Below, piece by piece: positions 15,846 through 26,013 of a stretch of DNA of 42,774 bases (positions are counted from its first letter, which is position 1; each line of letters begins with the position of its first letter). The stretch is from IMG/VR virus record IMGVR_UViG_3300043548_000646, positions 1-42,774 of that record. One strand, 5' to 3'. The position numbers and the translations under genes were made by a program. A model generated the notes under the pieces. That model ran no database searches. It was not told where the DNA came from and saw only the letters and a list, made by a program, of their open reading frames with translations. Origin of the DNA: a virus.

Positions 15846-18299
15846 TTACGCCATTAATGCTAATGCTCGCATACTGTAGACTGTTGGAGAGTAGTAAGGA
15901 TCTGTACTCAACAACACGATTTTTACTGCAAATGTGCTGAATTGATTGAACAACACACCATTCTTTGCATAACTGAACACACCTGCATTGTCCAAGCCGC
16001 CAACTTTAGTGGCAAAGTCTAGAGAATTTTTACTGAGCTTATAAACATGTTCGCCGGCGCCCAATGTATTTCTATTTAATGAATAGTTCAATCTTGTCCA
16101 AGGTCTTTCATCAATTAATGCAGCATCGCCGGGTGCGATAAAACGACCATAGACACGAATTTCAGTGGAGTTGGGAATGTCGGCATCCAAGAACACCCAT
16201 AAATCATCTGCTTCTTGTCCAGAAGGAAGAGTGACATATTTTGTATGATATTTTGAATTGCCCTTCACATCAGTTGCTTCATAATCAACCGTGACAATTT
16301 CATTTGTTACGTCAATGATGGGAGCTTCTTCCAACGTTAATTGTGTTGAAGATGTTATTGACTTTACAATTCCTATAACTCGATTATCAGAAGCACGTAA
16401 AACTGAACCAGGAATCACTTGATTGATGAATGCTGTATCAGTACCATTGACAGTGGCTCCTGTATTTGTTATGGTCCCATTCAAGGTTCTACGAACACTT
16501 CGAATGATGTTTCCATATCCTACAAGTGATGATTTGCTGATGTCAATGACTGGAGAGATGTTGTTATTTGTAGTTGCTAAACTAGCTTTAATCATCACAG
16601 TTCCATCTTCAGTATCCGTGATACCCAAACCACCAGAACCTGTGGCTAAGCGTTCAAATGAATAGGAATATGCTGTCTTTTCTTCACCCAAACGGAACTT
16701 TCCTTCTTTAGATACTGCACTATATGCTGCAGGTTCATTTCCTTCTGAGTCCCAAATTTTATGTTCAAATGTAACGGCTGATTCATTGAATTCAATATAT
16801 GAAATTCCATGTGCCAATTCATGTAGCACTTTACCGCTTACATTGTTGTTATATGGTTCCAATGTAATAGTCGCTGTCTTTTCACGAACATATACTGCCG
16901 TATTATTCAACTCATAACCAGCATTCGCTGTTAAAGTTAAACTGGTGTTATTTGTTATTGATGAAACTGTTCCTACTACAGTGTTGTTGCTTCTGATGAT
17001 TACATCAGATGCATTCAAATCATTAATAAATGATGTGTTTGTTCCTGTGACAGTTGTTGATAAAGTTGATGAGTTTATAGTTCCTTGAATTACTTTACCA
17101 ACAGAAATTGATTGCCCTTCAGAAAATGTTCCAGAAGTGACTTCAGTGTGTGCAATATTTCTTGAGATATCAAGTGAACGAACAACACCTACACCTGTAC
17201 TAGAAATGATGATGTCACCCACTACAATGTTATCTGATGCTGCTGTTATTCCTAAAAAGTCAATTTTCTTGTTTTTTAAATACAATGTACCGTTTGATAC
17301 ATTAAATGTTGCCTTATATAAACTGAACTTTAAATCTCTGGTTTCAGAAACGGTCCAATTTACACTATTGGAAGAAATGTACAAACGACCAGCATTTGGT
17401 TGCTTGTCAATCTTTTCTTGTGTTCCCAACTTGTTTTGTCCCACTTCAGCCGTCCACACTTCATATCCTTCACGAAGACCTGCAGGTAACAACACAACTG
17501 CGTATTCTTCATTGTTCTTTAAATGAATAGGAGAAGTGAATGTGAATTGTGTGGGAGCAGATGCATCAGCGGATACATTCACATCTTTAGGATACAATGT
17601 AACATTACTAAATGGTAGAATAACGTTGCCTGGATTACCATTTATTGTATCACGAATTTGTAGTGTGATGGGAATGTTTGGATCTGAAGGCTTAGACTTG
17701 AAATACACATCAATTTTTGTAGTGAAAATTCCGTTAGGATTTCCTGACACAAAGAAAGTTTGTGCAATGGGGTCTTTGAAATTTGTTGAAGAAGGATTAA
17801 CTGTGGTTAAACGGTCAACTGAAATTTCTCTTGGTGATGTGGAACGCGCAAAGGTGATGTTGGGTGCGCGCGTGGAAGCAATTCTTCCTGAATCATAGGT
17901 GATGGCACCGTATGAATTAAATGTCGCCACACCCACACAATCTGTATCAGCAGTAGGATCAGTTGGGTGATTGATTAAGATGAATAATCTAACACCCGTT
18001 TTAAATGTTTCAGCAGGAATACGAAACACACCTGTAATTTCACCAGATGTGTCCGTCACTAAATCACTTCCAAATACATTACTTGTGGTCAAACGACAAT
18101 GTTGTGACACTAGCTGTCCGTCAAAAAACGGATATACTTGTGTGTTTGGCTTTAACCCTTTAGCATTAAAAGTAACTAATGCACTTCGCATGTATGGTAA
18201 CGGAATATCATCACTGGATACAAATTGTGAGATATCTGGTGGTGTTATTCCCGTTACGCTACGAGATATTCTTGACGAAGATTGAGCTATAGTTGTCAT
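15846..18299 (-). CDS. 817-aa baseplate-associated virion structural protein
   Basis: The N-terminal third contains FNAKGLKPNTQVYPFFDG and the segment DPIAQTFFVSGNPNGIFTTKID (about 178-200), which recurs in structural proteins of T4-like aquatic phages. Two internal beta repeats share the pattern VTGTNTSFINDL (about 425) and VNGTDTAFINQV (about 625), each followed by V-x-S-I-T-x-x-T-x-L-T-L. There is no enzymatic motif. An AGGAA ribosome site precedes ATG 18299. It stands between the 1432-aa protein and the fibre genes, so it is probably a peripheral baseplate component in the place of T4 gp9-gp12. Exact T4 equivalence cannot be claimed. Confidence 0.75.
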   Translation of the reverse strand: MTTIAQSSSRISRSVTGITPPDISQFVSSDDIPLPYMRSALVTFNAKGLKPNTQVYPFFDGQLVSQHCRLTTSNVFGSDLVTDTSGEITGVFRIPAETFKTGVRLFILINHPTDPTADTDCVGVATFNSYGAITYDSGRIASTRAPNITFARSTSPREISVDRLTTVNPSSTNFKDPIAQTFFVSGNPNGIFTTKIDVYFKSKPSDPNIPITLQIRDTINGNPGNVILPFSNVTLYPKDVNVSADASAPTQFTFTSPIHLKNNEEYAVVLLPAGLREGYEVWTAEVGQNKLGTQEKIDKQPNAGRLYISSNSVNWTVSETRDLKFSLYKATFNVSNGTLYLKNKKIDFLGITAASDNIVVGDIIISSTGVGVVRSLDISRNIAHTEVTSGTFSEGQSISVGKVIQGTINSSTLSTTVTGTNTSFINDLNASDVIIRSNNTVVGTVSSITNNTSLTLTANAGYELNNTAVYVREKTATITLEPYNNNVSGKVLHELAHGISYIEFNESAVTFEHKIWDSEGNEPAAYSAVSKEGKFRLGEEKTAYSYSFERLATGSGGLGITDTEDGTVMIKASLATTNNNISPVIDISKSSLVGYGNIIRSVRRTLNGTITNTGATVNGTDTAFINQVIPGSVLRASDNRVIGIVKSITSSTQLTLEEAPIIDVTNEIVTVDYEATDVKGNSKYHTKYVTLPSGQEADDLWVFLDADIPNSTEIRVYGRFIAPGDAALIDERPWTRLNYSLNRNTLGAGEHVYKLSKNSLDFATKVGGLDNAGVFSYAKNGVLFNQFSTFAVKIVLLSTDPYYSPTVYSMRALALMA

Positions 18300-18310
18300 T
18301 TATATTCCTA

Positions 18311-21300
18311 TTATATTGCGTTATAATGTTGTGATCCTGCTACATCATATCTTCCTTCTAAGCCGGCAATCAATGTACTGTCAACCCAGAAATTGCCGCC
18401 ACCGCCACCGCCGCCACCTCCATATGAAGGGGGTTCTTCTTGCGGAGGAGCCGGTGAGTCATCAGGCAATGCTGGTGGTTCACCTTCATCAATAATTATT
18501 GGTGTTTCTTCCGGAACATATGTAATTATTGGTAAATCTTCTACAGGTAGGTCTCCCCCACAGACATACCATTGGTCATCTCGGTGAAATTCATCAGGTA
18601 TAGGAAGTGGATGTGCGTCGGGAAAATCTATAACTACAAAGGTAAACACCTCTGTTGGATCACCTGGAGGTATTACAACAGGTGGAGTTTGAATGACAGT
18701 TTCGACAACTGTTGGTGTACTGACCACAACAGGATCACGAACAATTTCAACAATTTTCTCAACTTCAATCACCTGTGGTACATATACAACTTCTTCAACA
18801 CGAACTTCTACTTCCTTGGTGATTTCTCTTACAACCTCTACTTCATTATATATGATTTCTGTATTATAATGATTGATGATTTGAGGTTGACTTCTGTGTT
18901 CAAACCAAATATCTTCAGCAGGAATTAATCCAATTTCTCCTTCATAACCATACACAACATTATTCGTCACTGAAATGGCTTCAGAGGCATATGGATTTTC
19001 TGTGTATACTTCATGTACATATGGTAATGTTGCCAAATCACCAGAGACAGGTAATGTTATTAAATCTGGGCGCATATTTGATGGCATGATGGTTTCTGTC
19101 ATACCAATATATGTGATGACACCAGTTGAATTGGTGGTTGATCCAGTTACATTATATGAAACATTGTTGGAGAATGTTCCAGACACGTTTGTCAAATATA
19201 AGCGAACCCATTTGAAATTTCCGCCGCGTGCAATTTCAACAGCATGTTCAACAACACCTGTTGCTGATGATGTTGCTTGAGTTGCTGTTTCACCCTTCAA
19301 AAACACACTAGCACCAACAGCCTGACGAATAACAACTTTCACATCTTTAGGTGCAACTACAACATTGGTTGAACTTGAAAGTTCCAAATCAAGGGCGTCA
19401 TAATCATAACGTGATGTTAGGATACCATTACCTACTAAACAGTTATTGGTTGGATTTTCTTTATCAACTTTTGAAGAACGTTCAAATGAATCAACTAATA
19501 CCCCATTTTTAAATCGTTCATCACCAGCAACATTGTAAACCAAGGTGTTAATGGTTTTTTGTTCCAAGAATGATAGTTTTGTATATAATTCAAGATTTTG
19601 CAAACGCTTTTCAATTGTACCAATATCAGACATGGTATAGCGACGCTGCAAATCTGATTTTGTGAAATTCACAGCATTCTTGGGACGACCAGAATCTTTC
19701 GCTGTCTTGGGTGATAGTGAAGGATATGGAGGGAACACTGCAACACCTAATGTCATGGCATTGTTCGGTTCATTAGGCGGAGTAGGTGTTTCTGTTGGAA
19801 CGCCGGTAACTGCTGTGAAGTTTCCATCTGCATCTAGGATAATTCTATCCACACGCGGCAAGTTCCATTCAACGTCTGTTAAAAATTCTTCTTGTGGATG
19901 TGGCGTATAGAATGGAGTGAATCCAGTAAATGCCTTGGACGCTGCGGTATAACTTCCAGGATTTATTGTTGCTAAATTTAACGTTGCAGTAGAAGCAGCA
20001 ATGTTAGCAACAGTATTTCTAAAGTCGATACAATCACGTAAATCATAACGATTACCATTACTTGACACATAAATTGGAATCTTATGCCAATCAATTTCTC
20101 CAGCAATTTTATTATCACCCTGAGTAGGTAATGGATATGAATCCACACAGAAGAAGGCACTACTTGATGAACCATGTATGAAGTGATCCAATTGAATTAC
20201 ATAACGGCGTTCTTCAGCAAAAGAACCAGTCATATATGCGATATCGTACAGAGCATCTGTCTGACCGTTATTCACCTTAAACTTGGTTGTAACATCGGTA
20301 CCAGAGGATGCAACAGTGCTCCAAGCAGTTGCTGAAGAGCCTGCCTTAATGTAATCAATAGCATACAAATCATACAAGCCCAGTGAAACTGGTGCAGTGA
20401 ATCTACTAGTAGACATATCCCAATTAGGATGTGCAACTGTCACATATGCAGTAGTTGTAGGAATATCAGGTATTGAATATGCAGGACTTGAAGTTAATGT
20501 TATTTTAGGTCCTACTGTTAGTGTATCATTTCTTGGTGTAACTGATGCGACTGTTCCTAACAATCTGTTTGCTGAGTCGTAAAGTTTATCTCCTACTGCC
20601 AAATCATCAGACGTAATATTATCCGTTAGAGAATGTGTGAAAGTAATTTCATTGCCTGATACTGAAGAAACAGCGAGAGCAAATGTTTTTGTTGTTTGAA
20701 TTTTAACGTAACGATTTTCATTCAATGTTTTAGTTCTTGGTGTTACATTTGTATATTGTACAGAAACAATTACAGTAACAGTTGGAGAACCTGCAACACT
20801 ACCAGGTGTATACACATTCAATGACAACGATTGTGGAGCAACACTAACAGTTGTGTTAGCAGATGACATGTTAATAACTTCACCCGCCTTGTAAATAGTG
20901 GTAGGTGTAGATGTGGCAATGTCTGTTTCTGCAATTACAATAATTTCACTATTGATTGTTGTTTTTGTTGCAGTACTAAACGCGTAGGTTTCATCACCTG
21001 TAATATTAACTGTTACTGCACCTGCTGATGTGACAGACTTGTTTGTGATGACCTTTTTATACACAAATGAATTGTCCACACCATATGGTTGTAAAGTTTT
21101 CACATAGTTATATCCTACAGGGAAAATATAACTGGAATAACCTATTTCTTGAAGTGTAGTGGGTGTGATAGCAACGTCGGCAAACAAATCTTTGATACCA
21201 TTATTATAATACACCCCGCGAATATCTGCAATAGACCCACCAGTCATTGTGATATCATACAAATATAAACGATACGCAGCGGCGGCAGTTCCTATTTCTC

Positions 21301-22609
21301 CGGCAGAATATTCAATTGTACCCACACGCGCTGTTCCAATGATGGCACCAGAAATGGGAGCAGTGGTTCCAGAAAATGTTCCACTTGTTACTGCTGTTTT
21401 TGCCACATTTGTTAAATTAATCAACGTGCCATTTGTTGGAATAGGTCCGCACAATTCATTCACAACTAGGTAATTTCCAATACCTGTTGAGGCGCTAATT
21501 GAAGTTCTTTTCAATGAATCTAGTGGCTTATCAATATCAATATATTTGGTTGCAAACAATTCATATTCAAATCCACGTACATAGGCTTTTCCTGGCTCAA
21601 TACCAAAAGCAATTTTCCCTGCATCACCACCTTGTCCTGAAGTATACACACCATCGTTAGAAGCATCACTCAAATGTTCACGAATGTGAAAACTAAATGG
21701 TGTAACTACATAGTCACCTGATTCGTCGTAGGTTCTGCGTGCAAGTGTTTTATTTAATTCGGCGTATTGAGTTCTGTCATAACGACGACTAATTTTACCA
21801 ACACTGACTTCATACAAAACGAAGAATCCTTCAACTACTTCATTGATAGGATATGCAACCAACACTGTTGATAGCTTGTATCTGTCAGCACCTGGAGCTG
21901 TGTAGTTGAATGCGCCCTGAGCAGGGTCTAGTAGAGTATCGTCATCATCAGATGTGATGATTTCTTCGTTAACAAGAAATCCTACTTTTTTACTTGGTGT
22001 TCCACTGAATTTTTCTAGAACAATTGTTTGTGTGTAATGGCGAACAAAGTGACCATTAGCATATACGATACCATCGCCTACAGAGAACAAAGATCCTTTG
22101 GTGATAGGATCATGAGAAATGTCTGCAATAACTAATGTTGTATCTGAATCTTCTTCCCATTCAATGATTTCATCAGGTTCGAATGTAGATGTGGTTCCGT
22201 CGGTGCCTTGAGAAATGTATTGCAGGAACAATGCCTTGTGTGAGGTATCTTCACTACCTTCACCAGTTTTCTTGACAACCGCCTTAACACCATTGTTTCT
22301 TCCAATAAACACCAAATTTTCATAAGTAGGTAATTGACTGTTTTCAATAGTCACACCTGCAGTATTGATATCTAGAATCTTAACAACATCAACATTGAAA
22401 TTTGTGGATTCAGGACAACCAGAAATGACACTTCCTTCTTTGAAAATGTTATCACCGAATCTTTTAATTTGGTCTTGAAGAACTGTTTGTAATTGTGTTA
22501 ATTCACGAGCTTGAACTGCAAACCCAGGCTTAAACAATATGCGATGAAAATTCTTATCTTCATCAAAATCATCATAGTATGGGTAGGTATTTAAATTTAG
22601 TTTAGCCAT
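18311..22609 (-). CDS. 1432-aa DUF4815-type baseplate/structural protein
   Basis: The N-terminus is typical of the DUF4815 family: NTYPYYDDFDEDKNFHRILF and then GFAVQARELTQLQTVLQDQI. The middle (about 400-900) is a long run of beta repeats. The C-terminal 200 residues are low-complexity: a charged V-E-V-type region (VREITKEVEVRVEEVVYVP), a Pro/Glu-rich stretch and nine consecutive glycines before NFWVDS. Start ATG 22609 has an AAGGAA site that overlaps the stop of the gp8-like gene. DUF4815 proteins are large baseplate proteins of T4-like aquatic phages, perhaps playing the gp10 role. The family is firm; the position in the baseplate is inferred. Confidence 0.8.
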   Translation of the reverse strand: MAKLNLNTYPYYDDFDEDKNFHRILFKPGFAVQARELTQLQTVLQDQIKRFGDNIFKEGSVISGCPESTNFNVDVVKILDINTAGVTIENSQLPTYENLVFIGRNNGVKAVVKKTGEGSEDTSHKALFLQYISQGTDGTTSTFEPDEIIEWEEDSDTTLVIADISHDPITKGSLFSVGDGIVYANGHFVRHYTQTIVLEKFSGTPSKKVGFLVNEEIITSDDDDTLLDPAQGAFNYTAPGADRYKLSTVLVAYPINEVVEGFFVLYEVSVGKISRRYDRTQYAELNKTLARRTYDESGDYVVTPFSFHIREHLSDASNDGVYTSGQGGDAGKIAFGIEPGKAYVRGFEYELFATKYIDIDKPLDSLKRTSISASTGIGNYLVVNELCGPIPTNGTLINLTNVAKTAVTSGTFSGTTAPISGAIIGTARVGTIEYSAGEIGTAAAAYRLYLYDITMTGGSIADIRGVYYNNGIKDLFADVAITPTTLQEIGYSSYIFPVGYNYVKTLQPYGVDNSFVYKKVITNKSVTSAGAVTVNITGDETYAFSTATKTTINSEIIVIAETDIATSTPTTIYKAGEVINMSSANTTVSVAPQSLSLNVYTPGSVAGSPTVTVIVSVQYTNVTPRTKTLNENRYVKIQTTKTFALAVSSVSGNEITFTHSLTDNITSDDLAVGDKLYDSANRLLGTVASVTPRNDTLTVGPKITLTSSPAYSIPDIPTTTAYVTVAHPNWDMSTSRFTAPVSLGLYDLYAIDYIKAGSSATAWSTVASSGTDVTTKFKVNNGQTDALYDIAYMTGSFAEERRYVIQLDHFIHGSSSSAFFCVDSYPLPTQGDNKIAGEIDWHKIPIYVSSNGNRYDLRDCIDFRNTVANIAASTATLNLATINPGSYTAASKAFTGFTPFYTPHPQEEFLTDVEWNLPRVDRIILDADGNFTAVTGVPTETPTPPNEPNNAMTLGVAVFPPYPSLSPKTAKDSGRPKNAVNFTKSDLQRRYTMSDIGTIEKRLQNLELYTKLSFLEQKTINTLVYNVAGDERFKNGVLVDSFERSSKVDKENPTNNCLVGNGILTSRYDYDALDLELSSSTNVVVAPKDVKVVIRQAVGASVFLKGETATQATSSATGVVEHAVEIARGGNFKWVRLYLTNVSGTFSNNVSYNVTGSTTNSTGVITYIGMTETIMPSNMRPDLITLPVSGDLATLPYVHEVYTENPYASEAISVTNNVVYGYEGEIGLIPAEDIWFEHRSQPQIINHYNTEIIYNEVEVVREITKEVEVRVEEVVYVPQVIEVEKIVEIVRDPVVVSTPTVVETVIQTPPVVIPPGDPTEVFTFVVIDFPDAHPLPIPDEFHRDDQWYVCGGDLPVEDLPIITYVPEETPIIIDEGEPPALPDDSPAPPQEEPPSYGGGGGGGGGNFWVDSTLIAGLEGRYDVAGSQHYNAI

Positions 22610-22615
22610 AGTTCC

Positions 22616-25516
22616 TTAGAAGTTGATATACATTTTAATAGTTTCTGTTTGGTCATCCTGACGTTGCAATGGCGGGATGTTGTTCAAGAAAATGATGTTA
22701 CCTGAGTTTTGTGTAATGTCAGGTTCAACAAAGTTATCAGTAACTAACGTAGTATTAGGCAATATTGGTAAATTGGAAATACCGGTTGTGACATTTGTTA
22801 GAACACTATTTTCCGTGATATTATTTATAGAGGGTAACAAATAAATTTTATTGTTGTTTACATATACTACAGTGAATTTGCCGCCACCGTCTGTGGTAAT
22901 AACATCATCCAAATTATATTGTGTATCATCGGGAACGGTCACAACAAAGCATCCATTGCCTGTGTTATCCGTTAAAAAGGTATCTGTCCCATATTCGTTG
23001 ATATTTTTTATAATACCATATTGTCTGAAATCATTATCTAAGAAAAAGTCAGATTGGAAATCTTCGATATTCAATGACACACCTAATGTAGTTGCCAACA
23101 ATTCTTGTGGAATGTTGGAACCATGACCACCTTGAGGAGAAATCACTGTTCGTAAATCAGCACCTACGCCGTCACCTGTGATGACTACATCAGCAAAAGT
23201 GTAATTGGTACCACGGTCTGTGATGATAACTTCTGTGATGACACCTTCAACAACCGTGACTTCTGCTGCAGCGCCGGAACCATTTCCCACAATATTCACA
23301 CCTGTGGTGCCTTGTAGATATCCAGAACCACCATCAATGATTTTGATGAAGTCAATTTGCCCTGATGATGCAACTGCATACCCTGCAACATTTTGATTCA
23401 CAACATTGGGTAAGTCGGTTGTTTCAATGATTGCTGTTGCAGTCGCTCCAGAACCGCCGCCACCGACAAATTGTACGAAGGCGAAGCTGTATCCAGAACC
23501 ACCATTTGTTAATTCAATTTTAGTGACTAATCCAGATTGAACAGTGGCTTGTGCTGTTGCGCCTACGCCATCTCCCAAGATTAACACAGTGGGTGTTGAA
23601 GTGTAACTTGCGCCAGTTGAATCTAAAATAAGCTCAGTTACAGTTCCATTATGGTCAAATCTTGTTGATGTGCCGTAGAATTTCACAGGAATATATTCGT
23701 CATTTAAGAATTTTGTTCTATCGGCAGCAGGAACTTCATACATCAATTGCCAGACATAACCATCTGATAAGGTCTTGGGACCCACTTCTGAAAAACTAGG
23801 AAGGACTGTTGATGGATTTCCTGTATTGTTATCCAAACACTTGTATAAACGGAAATTGTTTGGATTAAACACAAAGAAATCTAAATCTGACAAATCAACC
23901 GAATCGTCATAGTTGTCATAAACAGTACCTGTTTCCCAATCAAGTCTACGAACTAAGAGGCATGTATCGCTGGCATTGATTTTCTTAACACCAAGAATAT
24001 TTCTTTTTACTTGTGATTCTTCAAACCGACTATCAATGGGTGTAGGAGGAACAGTCTCCACATCCCATTCATCGGATTTTGCCAAGAACATGTAAAAGTA
24101 ATCTCTTGGATTTGGATAATTGTAAATGGTGAACGTGTTCACAACCACAGTTTGAACTAACGGACCTTGTAATGTGTATGACGCAACTTGAATAGGTGAC
24201 AACAAATCTATTGCAATATCAGCAAGTGCATTTGATAATGATGTTGTCAACTTTATTGCATTCTCATTCACCTTTATAACATAATAGGTTGAGGTATCAC
24301 TCAAACCATTAATACTGCCTGTATTTTCACTGTATCGAACAGTTTGACCAGTAGCTAAACCATGGTCGGGAATGATAATTTGGTTGTTAGCTTGCAGATA
24401 AAAATACTGAGAATTGTTTCCAGTTCCACTCAAATCTACTAATCCAGTTACACCACCTAATAATGAATTTGCATAGGTGGTATACAATTTGAATGTTGAA
24501 TCTGTTACCTTGTATACGTAATATGTTGAACCGCTAGTCAATCCAGTAATGGATGTTCCCCCGGCATTAGAATACACTACAGCATCACCAGTAACAAATG
24601 GATGTGATGTATAAGTTATCACATCTGTTGAAGTGTTAACACCAGAAGTTGCTATCACAGCATATGTGGTGTTGTTTACAACTAAACGTTTCACTAAAAA
24701 CGTGAAGTCTGCTCCTAGAATATCTAAGTCAATACTAATATTAGCATTAGCGTTTGCTAATGTTGTAGCTAGAGTGAAGTTGTTTCTGTCATAACGAATT
24801 ACAAAATATTGTGTTTCTGTTGTGCCTGCCGTTGGACGATATATTACAATATCTCCTGTGGAAAGCCCGTGTCCTTCAATATTCACATATTCACCAGCAG
24901 CAACCACTTCAATTTTTTCATAAGGAAGAAACAGATAATCAGAACCAGAACTAGATAATGCACTAATATCTACTTGTGTTCCTGCTAATGCATTAGTTAG
25001 GTTAGCTGCAACTTTAAATGAATTATCTGTTACTTTGATGACATAATATGGTGTGTTATCCACCAATCCTACAATTGGCGATCCTGAGTTCTTCTTGTAT
25101 ACAACCACATCTCCTGTTTCTAGATTATGGGATGTGTAAGAAATTGTATCGGTAGAGGAATTAACATCTGTGTCAGAAAAAACTATTCCTGAAACAGAAA
25201 ATGTTAATTCCTCTTCACCTGTAGGAGTTTCCAATACAATTGTATCACCATCATTAGCTAAAAATTTATTTGTGTCAACTTTATCACCGTCGATAAACAC
25301 TTCTACGCGACCGGGTGTATATGTTAAAGTTTTACCTTTATCATCTTCGCCGGTGATAGTCGTGGTTGATTCATCCACTGTGTATATGTAGGATGTTGTA
25401 TCTAATGTGTTTAGAGTGTTTAACTCATCATTAGGTACATTTAATGTACTGACAATATCACGATGAAAACTACGTGCTAATTCAGTACGAAAACGAATCG
25501 GTAATAAAGAAGGCAT
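22616..25516 (-). CDS. 8: Expanded gp8-like baseplate wedge protein
   Basis: 966 aa versus 334 in T4 gp8. The gp8-like core is visible at about 460-640: YPNPRDYFYMFLAKSDEW, PPTPIDSRFEE, RNILGVKKI, VRRLDWETGTVYDNYDD, then YKCLDNN and DGYVWQLMYE. Ahead of it (about 115-455) are four divergent copies of a repeat with the pattern D-x-I-T-Y-T-S-H...TGD-x-V-x-Y...TYYV-x-K-V-x-D. Behind it (about 650-800) are Gly-rich GGSGY-type repeats (GGGGSGATATA). In T4, gp8 dimerises in the baseplate wedge and contacts gp7 and gp10. The order gp25-gp6-gp7 position-gp8 agrees with T4. The core assignment is good; the role of the inserted repeats is unknown. Confidence 0.75.
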   Translation of the reverse strand: MPSLLPIRFRTELARSFHRDIVSTLNVPNDELNTLNTLDTTSYIYTVDESTTTITGEDDKGKTLTYTPGRVEVFIDGDKVDTNKFLANDGDTIVLETPTGEEELTFSVSGIVFSDTDVNSSTDTISYTSHNLETGDVVVYKKNSGSPIVGLVDNTPYYVIKVTDNSFKVAANLTNALAGTQVDISALSSSGSDYLFLPYEKIEVVAAGEYVNIEGHGLSTGDIVIYRPTAGTTETQYFVIRYDRNNFTLATTLANANANISIDLDILGADFTFLVKRLVVNNTTYAVIATSGVNTSTDVITYTSHPFVTGDAVVYSNAGGTSITGLTSGSTYYVYKVTDSTFKLYTTYANSLLGGVTGLVDLSGTGNNSQYFYLQANNQIIIPDHGLATGQTVRYSENTGSINGLSDTSTYYVIKVNENAIKLTTSLSNALADIAIDLLSPIQVASYTLQGPLVQTVVVNTFTIYNYPNPRDYFYMFLAKSDEWDVETVPPTPIDSRFEESQVKRNILGVKKINASDTCLLVRRLDWETGTVYDNYDDSVDLSDLDFFVFNPNNFRLYKCLDNNTGNPSTVLPSFSEVGPKTLSDGYVWQLMYEVPAADRTKFLNDEYIPVKFYGTSTRFDHNGTVTELILDSTGASYTSTPTVLILGDGVGATAQATVQSGLVTKIELTNGGSGYSFAFVQFVGGGGSGATATAIIETTDLPNVVNQNVAGYAVASSGQIDFIKIIDGGSGYLQGTTGVNIVGNGSGAAAEVTVVEGVITEVIITDRGTNYTFADVVITGDGVGADLRTVISPQGGHGSNIPQELLATTLGVSLNIEDFQSDFFLDNDFRQYGIIKNINEYGTDTFLTDNTGNGCFVVTVPDDTQYNLDDVITTDGGGKFTVVYVNNNKIYLLPSINNITENSVLTNVTTGISNLPILPNTTLVTDNFVEPDITQNSGNIIFLNNIPPLQRQDDQTETIKMYINF
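22822..22829 (-). promoter_or_regulatory. Possible internal T4-type late promoter
   Basis: TATAAATA on the minus strand, within the 3' end of the gp8-like gene and about 213 bp before the 1432-aa gene. It may be fortuitous because it lies deep in coding sequence. Confidence 0.25.
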
Positions 25517-25528
25517 GTATTTTAGCTA

Positions 25529-25993
25529 TTATGAAAGTTTTACAGTCCAAGTTACAGTCATTGCGTCTGAACTACCCTTGTTAACAGTAGCAAACGTAGT
25601 ACGGCACAACATGGTACCACCTGATGAGGCGTTGAACACACCAGCTTCTTGTAATGCACCTGTGCCTGTACCGGCTGGGAATGTGCACACATATTGAACT
25701 GAGTCATTTGTTGTGGTTGTGGTGACTTGTGTACCACCAGAAGTTGTTAAAGCTGTACGTGAAGCTGACACAGCAGCAACTAGTGCAGTTTGAGCTGCAT
25801 CAGCAGCAGTTGATGATGTACCCACTTCCATGTGTGACATAACACCTGAAGCGGTGCCGGACATACGTGAAGTGATGAATGCCTTACCTACAGTTACCAC
25901 AAGATTGTCAATATTGCGTTCTTCTTTAACTACACCATTTTCATCACGAATCACAATGTTAACTTTACCTGTTGCTTTTAATGATTCTTGCAT
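25529..25993 (-). CDS. 154-aa conserved phage structural protein
   Basis: The N-terminal part reads GKVNIVIRDENGVVKEERNI, then NLVVTVGKAFITSRM and MSHMEVGTSSTAA, a pattern I recognise from small structural proteins in many tailed phages. The rest is Thr/Ser/Ala-rich with a final beta-like segment (MTVTWTVKLS). It lies between the gp7-position and gp8-like genes, with short gaps of 20 and 12 bp. No catalytic residues are seen. It is probably a tail or baseplate decoration; the role is not established. Confidence 0.75.
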   Translation of the reverse strand: MQESLKATGKVNIVIRDENGVVKEERNIDNLVVTVGKAFITSRMSGTASGVMSHMEVGTSSTAADAAQTALVAAVSASRTALTTSGGTQVTTTTTNDSVQYVCTFPAGTGTGALQEAGVFNASSGGTMLCRTTFATVNKGSSDAMTVTWTVKLS

Positions 25994-26013
25994 TGTTACT
26001 CCTTTAAAGTTGA

